The position numbers and the translations under genes are program-made. Positions 60,420 to 64,000 of a DNA stretch of 64,000 nucleotides are shown piece after piece. The notes under the pieces were generated by a model that saw nothing but the letters and a program-made list of their open reading frames with translations, ran no database searches and was not told the origin of the DNA. This stretch comes from Flavobacterium sp. J27 (GTDB lineage: Bacteria; Bacteroidota; Bacteroidia; Flavobacteriales; Flavobacteriaceae), in contig NZ_PJQW01000005.1 in NCBI RefSeq assembly GCF_004303025.1, positions 236,456-300,455 of the forward strand, in the 5' to 3' direction. Every line of letters begins with the position of its first letter. Within the stretch, counting starts at the first letter, position 1.

Positions 60420-61056
60420 ATTAAAAAAATATACTGAACAAATTTTAGAATGGCCTAAAGAAGGCTATCATATCATGGCGCAATACGACCATGAAAAAAT
60501 AATCGTTTACCAATCTTATCGAAATGAAATAGGTCATTTTGCAGCTGAAAACCAATTTTTTGGTGGTGCTTTTAGTTTGGATCGAATGACTTGGATTAAA
60601 CCTAATTTTCTTTGGATGATGTATCGCAATGGTTGGGGAACCAAAGAAGGACAAGAGGTTGTTTTAGCCATACATTTAAAACTTGAAGCGTTTGAAAGGT
60701 ATTTGAAAGACGCCGTTTATTCTTCTTTTAATCAAGTGGAAGGTATATCACAGGAATCTTGGAAAGAAGCAGTTAAAAATTCAAATGTACGCTTGCAATG
60801 GGATCCCGATCATGATCCTTATGGAGACAAATTAGATAGAAGAGCTATTCAAATTGGATTGCGAAACGAACACATTCGTACTTTTTCAAAAGATGATATC
60901 CTGTTAATAGAAGATATATCTCCATTTGTTGCAGAACAATATGAGTTTGTAAAAAATAAAGTATTGGATCAGTTGGTAATTCCTGAAGAAAAACCATTTT
61001 ATTTCTCAGATGAAGAATTGAATAGAAAATTAAAGGTTTCTAAAAGAAACGACTAA
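60409..61056 (+). CDS. DUF4291 family protein, second copy
   Basis: 215 aa. The core FSLDRMTWIKPNFLWMMYRNG near 50-70 and LQWDPDHDPYGDKLDRRAIQI near 125-146 are closer to the family consensus than in the first copy. Both paralogues keep the Tyr-Gln-(Ala/Ser)-Tyr strand, the Met-Thr-Trp-Ile-Lys-Pro core and Trp-Asp-Pro. It lies between a macrodomain gene, which it overlaps, and KptA 13 bp downstream. Function unknown; the conserved polar core suggests an enzyme. Confidence 0.9.
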   Translation: MKIKLKKYTEQILEWPKEGYHIMAQYDHEKIIVYQSYRNEIGHFAAENQFFGGAFSLDRMTWIKPNFLWMMYRNGWGTKEGQEVVLAIHLKLEAFERYLKDAVYSSFNQVEGISQESWKEAVKNSNVRLQWDPDHDPYGDKLDRRAIQIGLRNEHIRTFSKDDILLIEDISPFVAEQYEFVKNKVLDQLVIPEEKPFYFSDEELNRKLKVSKRND

Positions 61057-61069
61057 AAATGAAGTAGAA

Positions 61070-61612
61070 ATGAATGAAAATATAATAAAAAGCACAAGTA
61101 AATTCCTTAGTTTAGTACTAAGGCATGCACCAGAAAAAATAGCCTTAACTCTAGATGAAAACGGATGGGCAAATGTAGAGGAACTTATTATTCAATGTAA
61201 TAAATTCCATAAGAAATTAGATCATGCGCTATTGGATTACGTAGTAGAAAACAATGATAAAAAAAGATTCGCTTTCAATGAAGACAAAACCAAAATAAGA
61301 GCGAGTCAAGGGCATTCCATTTCAGTCGAATTAGAATTGAAAGAAATCGAACCTATTCATTTTTTATACCACGGAACAGTGGATAAATTTTTGCCAGCCA
61401 TTCGAAAAGAAGGCTTGCTAAAAATGAGCCGACAACACGTACATTTGAGTCAAGATAGAGAAACAGCTATAAAAGTTGGCAGTAGAAGAGGAAAACCTGT
61501 TATTTTAAGTATCAATGCACCTAAAATGCATGCAGATGGCTATTCTTTTTATGTGTCAGAAAACGGAGTTTGGTTAACCGATCAAGTACCAGCAGAATAT
61601 ATAGAATTTTAA
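61070..61612 (+). CDS. kptA: RNA 2'-phosphotransferase (Tpt1/KptA)
   Basis: 180 aa. KptA landmarks: SKFLSLVLRHAPEKIAL near 10, a winged N-domain with ENGWANVEELI, and the NAD-binding C-domain with FLYHGTVDKFLPAIRKEGL, SRQHVHLS and a closing YFVSENGVWLTD-like segment. The enzyme uses NAD+ to remove an internal RNA 2'-phosphate, releasing nicotinamide and ADP-ribose 1'',2''-cyclic phosphate. Some KptA proteins also ADP-ribosylate RNA or DNA 5' ends. It is the clearest ADP-ribosyl-transferring enzyme of this island. Confidence 0.94.
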   Translation: MNENIIKSTSKFLSLVLRHAPEKIALTLDENGWANVEELIIQCNKFHKKLDHALLDYVVENNDKKRFAFNEDKTKIRASQGHSISVELELKEIEPIHFLYHGTVDKFLPAIRKEGLLKMSRQHVHLSQDRETAIKVGSRRGKPVILSINAPKMHADGYSFYVSENGVWLTDQVPAEYIEF

Positions 61613-61614
61613 AC

Positions 61615-62217
61615 ATGTTACAAGTTAAATTAGTTTACAGAGAAGAAGCATTAGGCAACGCTTGGAAAGAAGATTTTAAAGATTGTCCAAATGTAGAAAT
61701 CATAGGACAAGATATTTTAGAAGTTCCTTGCGATGCTATTGTTAGTCCGGCCAATTCTTTTGGTTTTATGGATGGTGGATTGGATTTACATATTTCTGAG
61801 AAATTAGGTTGGCATTTACAAGAAAAGTTACAAGCTCAAATTGCTCAATTAGATGAAAAGGAATTACTCATTGGAAAATCTATTACGCTTACTACAGGAA
61901 ATGATACCATTCCATATTTAATTTCTGCACCTACAATGAGAGTACCTATGAGTTTTAATATTGAAACTTCTGTAAATGCTTATTTAGCTATGAAAGCGAT
62001 TCTAATAGCTTGTAAAAACAATGAAGCTATTAAGACGGTAGCTATTCCTGGTTTGTGTACAGGCTGTGGACGAATGCCTTTTATTATTGCATCCAATCAA
62101 ATGTTTTTAGCTTACGATGAAATAATTAATGAAAATTACAAAGACTATCAAACATTTGGAGACACACAAAAGTTTCAATACAGATTAAATGAAAAGGGAT
62201 TAATTTGGGATTATTAA
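61615..62217 (+). CDS. Macrodomain protein, third copy (Appr-1''-p-processing-like)
   Basis: 200 aa from ATG 61615, 2 bp after the kptA stop; the longer frame from 61570 is rejected. VEIIGQDILEVPCDAIVSPANSF-like first strand (split here as IGQDILEVPCDAIVSP and ANSFGFMDGG) and the second loop IPGLCTGCGRMPFIIAS mark a macrodomain, with SAPTMRVPMSF between. Position right after kptA suggests it handles ADP-ribose 1''-phosphate or its cyclic form. A phosphatase gene follows immediately. Confidence 0.9.
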   Translation: MLQVKLVYREEALGNAWKEDFKDCPNVEIIGQDILEVPCDAIVSPANSFGFMDGGLDLHISEKLGWHLQEKLQAQIAQLDEKELLIGKSITLTTGNDTIPYLISAPTMRVPMSFNIETSVNAYLAMKAILIACKNNEAIKTVAIPGLCTGCGRMPFIIASNQMFLAYDEIINENYKDYQTFGDTQKFQYRLNEKGLIWDY

Positions 62218-62218
62218 A

Positions 62219-62950
62219 ATGCAAAAAAGAACTTTAGTTTTTGGAGACATTCATGGTGGTTTAAGAGCTTTACAACAATTGTTTGAAAGAGCAGAAATTA
62301 CTAGATCGGATACTTTAATTTTCTTAGGAGATTATGTAGATGGTTGGAGTGAATCTGCTCCGGTAATTCAATTTTTAATTGAAACGGCTGAAAAACAGGA
62401 TTGTATTTTTATCAGAGGCAATCACGACACTTGGTGCATGGATTATTTAGCGACTGGTATTGCTGAAAGGAAATGGCTGTTTCATGGTGGAATTTTAACA
62501 TTTGAAGCTTATTATGCTTTGGAAAAAAACAAAAAAAGAGACCATTTGAATTTTTTTGAAAAGATGAAAGATTATCATGTTGATGAGCAAAACAGATTGT
62601 TTATTCATGCTGGTTTTTCTTCTATGCATGGACCAAGTCATGAAACCTACTCATCTAATTATTCTTGGGATAGAACTTTGTGGGAAACAGCAGTTTCAAT
62701 GGACAAAAACCTTAACAAGAATAGTGAATTATTTCCAAAAAGATTATTGTTGTTTCATGAGATTTATATTGGTCACACACCTACCATAAATTACGGAATT
62801 ACAATACCCATGCATAAAGCTAACGTTTGGAATATCGATACAGGTGCAGCTTTTACAGGTAAAATATCGTGTTTAGATATAGAAACGAAAGAATTTTGGC
62901 AAAGTGATTCAGTACAATCGTTATATCCAAATGAAAAAGGAAGAAATTAG
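62219..62950 (+). CDS. Calcineurin-like metallophosphoesterase (PPP/ApaH-like)
   Basis: 243 aa. Motifs in order: FGDIHGG (8-14), FLGDYVDGWSE near 36, IRGNHDTWCMDYL near 64, and later His residues in FIHAGFSS and IYIGHTPT. This is the PPP group that includes ApaH-like nucleotide hydrolases and RNA-repair phosphatases such as Pnkp's middle domain. Located 1 bp after the third macrodomain gene, it may act on a phosphate released in the KptA pathway. Confidence 0.92.
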   Translation: MQKRTLVFGDIHGGLRALQQLFERAEITRSDTLIFLGDYVDGWSESAPVIQFLIETAEKQDCIFIRGNHDTWCMDYLATGIAERKWLFHGGILTFEAYYALEKNKKRDHLNFFEKMKDYHVDEQNRLFIHAGFSSMHGPSHETYSSNYSWDRTLWETAVSMDKNLNKNSELFPKRLLLFHEIYIGHTPTINYGITIPMHKANVWNIDTGAAFTGKISCLDIETKEFWQSDSVQSLYPNEKGRN

Positions 62951-63053
62951 AAAAAGAAAATCATTATTTATAAGGATATTAATCAAGTAATATAACTGTA
63001 TCTTTGGAAGAAATGGTGTTTCTAGAACAGTAAGAACTATTAAAAACTAAAAA

Positions 63054-63389
63054 ATGAGTGATAATTTAAAACCAAGATTTGTTGATGCTTTACGAAGAAA
63101 CAACGATCAAATAAGAGAAGACAGAGCAAACGCTATTGCAGAAGATTCAGAATTAATCTACAGAAGACGTATTGAAGATATCGAATTAAAAATAAAACGT
63201 TTGGAAAGAAAACAAGAAAGCAGTATCGATATCAGTCCGTTAGACAAAAACAGTTTAACTTTTGCCGATTTCAATCCAGAAACTTTTGTTCAAAAAGATA
63301 TTGAATTGTCTTTAAATATTAGAAATTTAAAAATTCAATTCGAAATAGCAAAAACTAGATATGAATATTTATTTGGAAAAACATTTTAA
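63054..63389 (+). CDS. Small helical hypothetical protein (111 aa)
   Basis: 111 aa, charged and mostly helical; residues 25-60 (IYRRRIEDIELKIKRLERKQ) and 80-105 are predicted coiled coils. No known family is recognised. It lies 103 bp after the phosphatase gene, the largest gap since 58.5 kb, and 2 bp before the VWA gene, with which it probably forms a unit. Confidence 0.75.
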   Translation: MSDNLKPRFVDALRRNNDQIREDRANAIAEDSELIYRRRIEDIELKIKRLERKQESSIDISPLDKNSLTFADFNPETFVQKDIELSLNIRNLKIQFEIAKTRYEYLFGKTF

Positions 63390-63391
63390 TT

Positions 63392-64000
63392 ATGGGAGGA
63401 ACAAAATATAATTTTAGAGCACGTTTTGATAAAGCTGCAGCTGAAGGATACGCTTCAAAAGCTGCCAATGAAATCTTTAAACAAAACCAATTAAGAAGAG
63501 CTCATGAATCAATGAATCCTAACGGAGTAACCTTTAGAGAAGCTAGAGATTCTGAAGCTAACCCTAATTCATACCCCATTATTTTAGGATTAGACGTTAC
63601 TGGAAGTATGGGGCATATTCCACATGAATTAGTAAAAGAAGGGTTGCCAAAAATAATGGGTGGTATTATTGATGGAGGTGTTCCAGATCCAGCACTTCTT
63701 TTTCTTGGTATTGGAGACCATGAATGTGATAGTTATCCATTGCAAGTAGGACAATTTGAATCTGGTGATGAAGAATTAGACATGTGGTTAACCAGAACCT
63801 ATATCGAATCTGGTGGTGGAGGCAATGCTGGAGAGAGTTATCTGTTAGCTTGGTATTTTGCTGCTTTTCATACACGAACAGATGCCTTTGAAAAAAGAGG
63901 TCAAAAAGGCTTGTTATTTACGATTGGAGACGAACCTAATTTAAAAACATTACCTGCTTCTGCCATCAAAGAAATCATGGGTAATGGAGAACAAACGTAT
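63392..64000 (+). CDS. VWA-like protein (3' end beyond the window)
   Basis: 203 codons visible with no stop. A short N-terminal helical part is followed by a von Willebrand A-like fold with a MIDAS-type motif GLDVTGSMGHIP (Asp about 68), then GIGDHECDSYPLQVG and SGGGGNAGESYLLAW, which supply further metal-site residues. No signal peptide is present, so it is cytosolic. Its co-oriented partner is the small helical protein just upstream. Whether it belongs to the ADP-ribose island is unclear. Confidence 0.85.
   Translation, partial: MGGTKYNFRARFDKAAAEGYASKAANEIFKQNQLRRAHESMNPNGVTFREARDSEANPNSYPIILGLDVTGSMGHIPHELVKEGLPKIMGGIIDGGVPDPALLFLGIGDHECDSYPLQVGQFESGDEELDMWLTRTYIESGGGGNAGESYLLAWYFAAFHTRTDAFEKRGQKGLLFTIGDEPNLKTLPASAIKEIMGNGEQTY

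Overview
This AT-rich window comes from a Bacteroidota genome, most likely Flavobacteriaceae. The signs are C-terminal type IX secretion (T9SS) sorting domains, a complete bat/MoxR aerotolerance operon, a GH92 mannosidase, many lipoprotein signals with short lipoboxes, TTG starts, and promoters of the Bacteroidota form TAnnTTTG. No tRNA, rRNA, insertion sequence, prophage or CRISPR array was seen. All gene-free gaps are under 300 bp.

Layout. 1-4.7 kb: three near-identical tandem genes (203-bp period, the first cut by the window edge) for 57-aa lipoprotein-like peptides and a fourth small secreted-type peptide, then a TPR sensor kinase with its response regulator and a convergent AlbA_2/Schlafen-type protein. 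4.9-6.0 kb: a lone lipoprotein. 6.3-15.3 kb: the bat operon (MoxR, DUF58, BatD-like, BatA, BatB, BatC, BatD, BatE). 15.3-26.7 kb: a housekeeping neighbourhood (CvpA, a conserved hypothetical, pheS) that contains a metal-responsive two-component system, a CzcCBA-type efflux pump and an SBF-like carrier. 27-34 kb: GH92 mannosidase, a hybrid kinase with receiver and HPt domains, a convergent NtrC-type regulator and a PepSY-like small secreted protein. 34-50.4 kb: TerC, GpsA, an NHL-repeat T9SS protein, a cytosolic trypsin-like protease paired with a YbjN-like protein, YqhD and DJ-1/PfpI with a divergent LysR regulator, a T9SS phosphoesterase, an SDR with an AraC regulator, and a carboxypeptidase-regulatory-domain protein with a transglutaminase.

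50.6-64.0 kb is the outstanding region: about twenty co-directional genes devoted to NAD+ and ADP-ribose. An NrtR-type Nudix regulator and a short Prs paralogue are followed by two ADP-ribosylglycohydrolases, a microbial PARG, two NADAR proteins, a 2OG-Fe(II) oxygenase, two DUF4291 proteins, an 'ADP-ribosylation/crystallin J1' protein, a sirtuin, an MBL-fold hydrolase, three macrodomain proteins, a KptA/Tpt1 RNA 2'-phosphotransferase, a calcineurin-like phosphatase, a small helical protein and a VWA protein cut by the window end. Three copies of a GTGT...ACAC operator lie at the nrtR and prs promoters, two of them overlapping -7 boxes, so the head of the island looks NAD-regulated. My reading is that the island removes ADP-ribose from proteins and nucleic acids, handles the Tpt1 by-product ADP-ribose 1'',2''-cyclic phosphate, and returns ribose or ADP-ribose to NAD metabolism. 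No classical ADP-ribosyltransferase and no nicotinamide phosphoribosyltransferase is visible inside the window.
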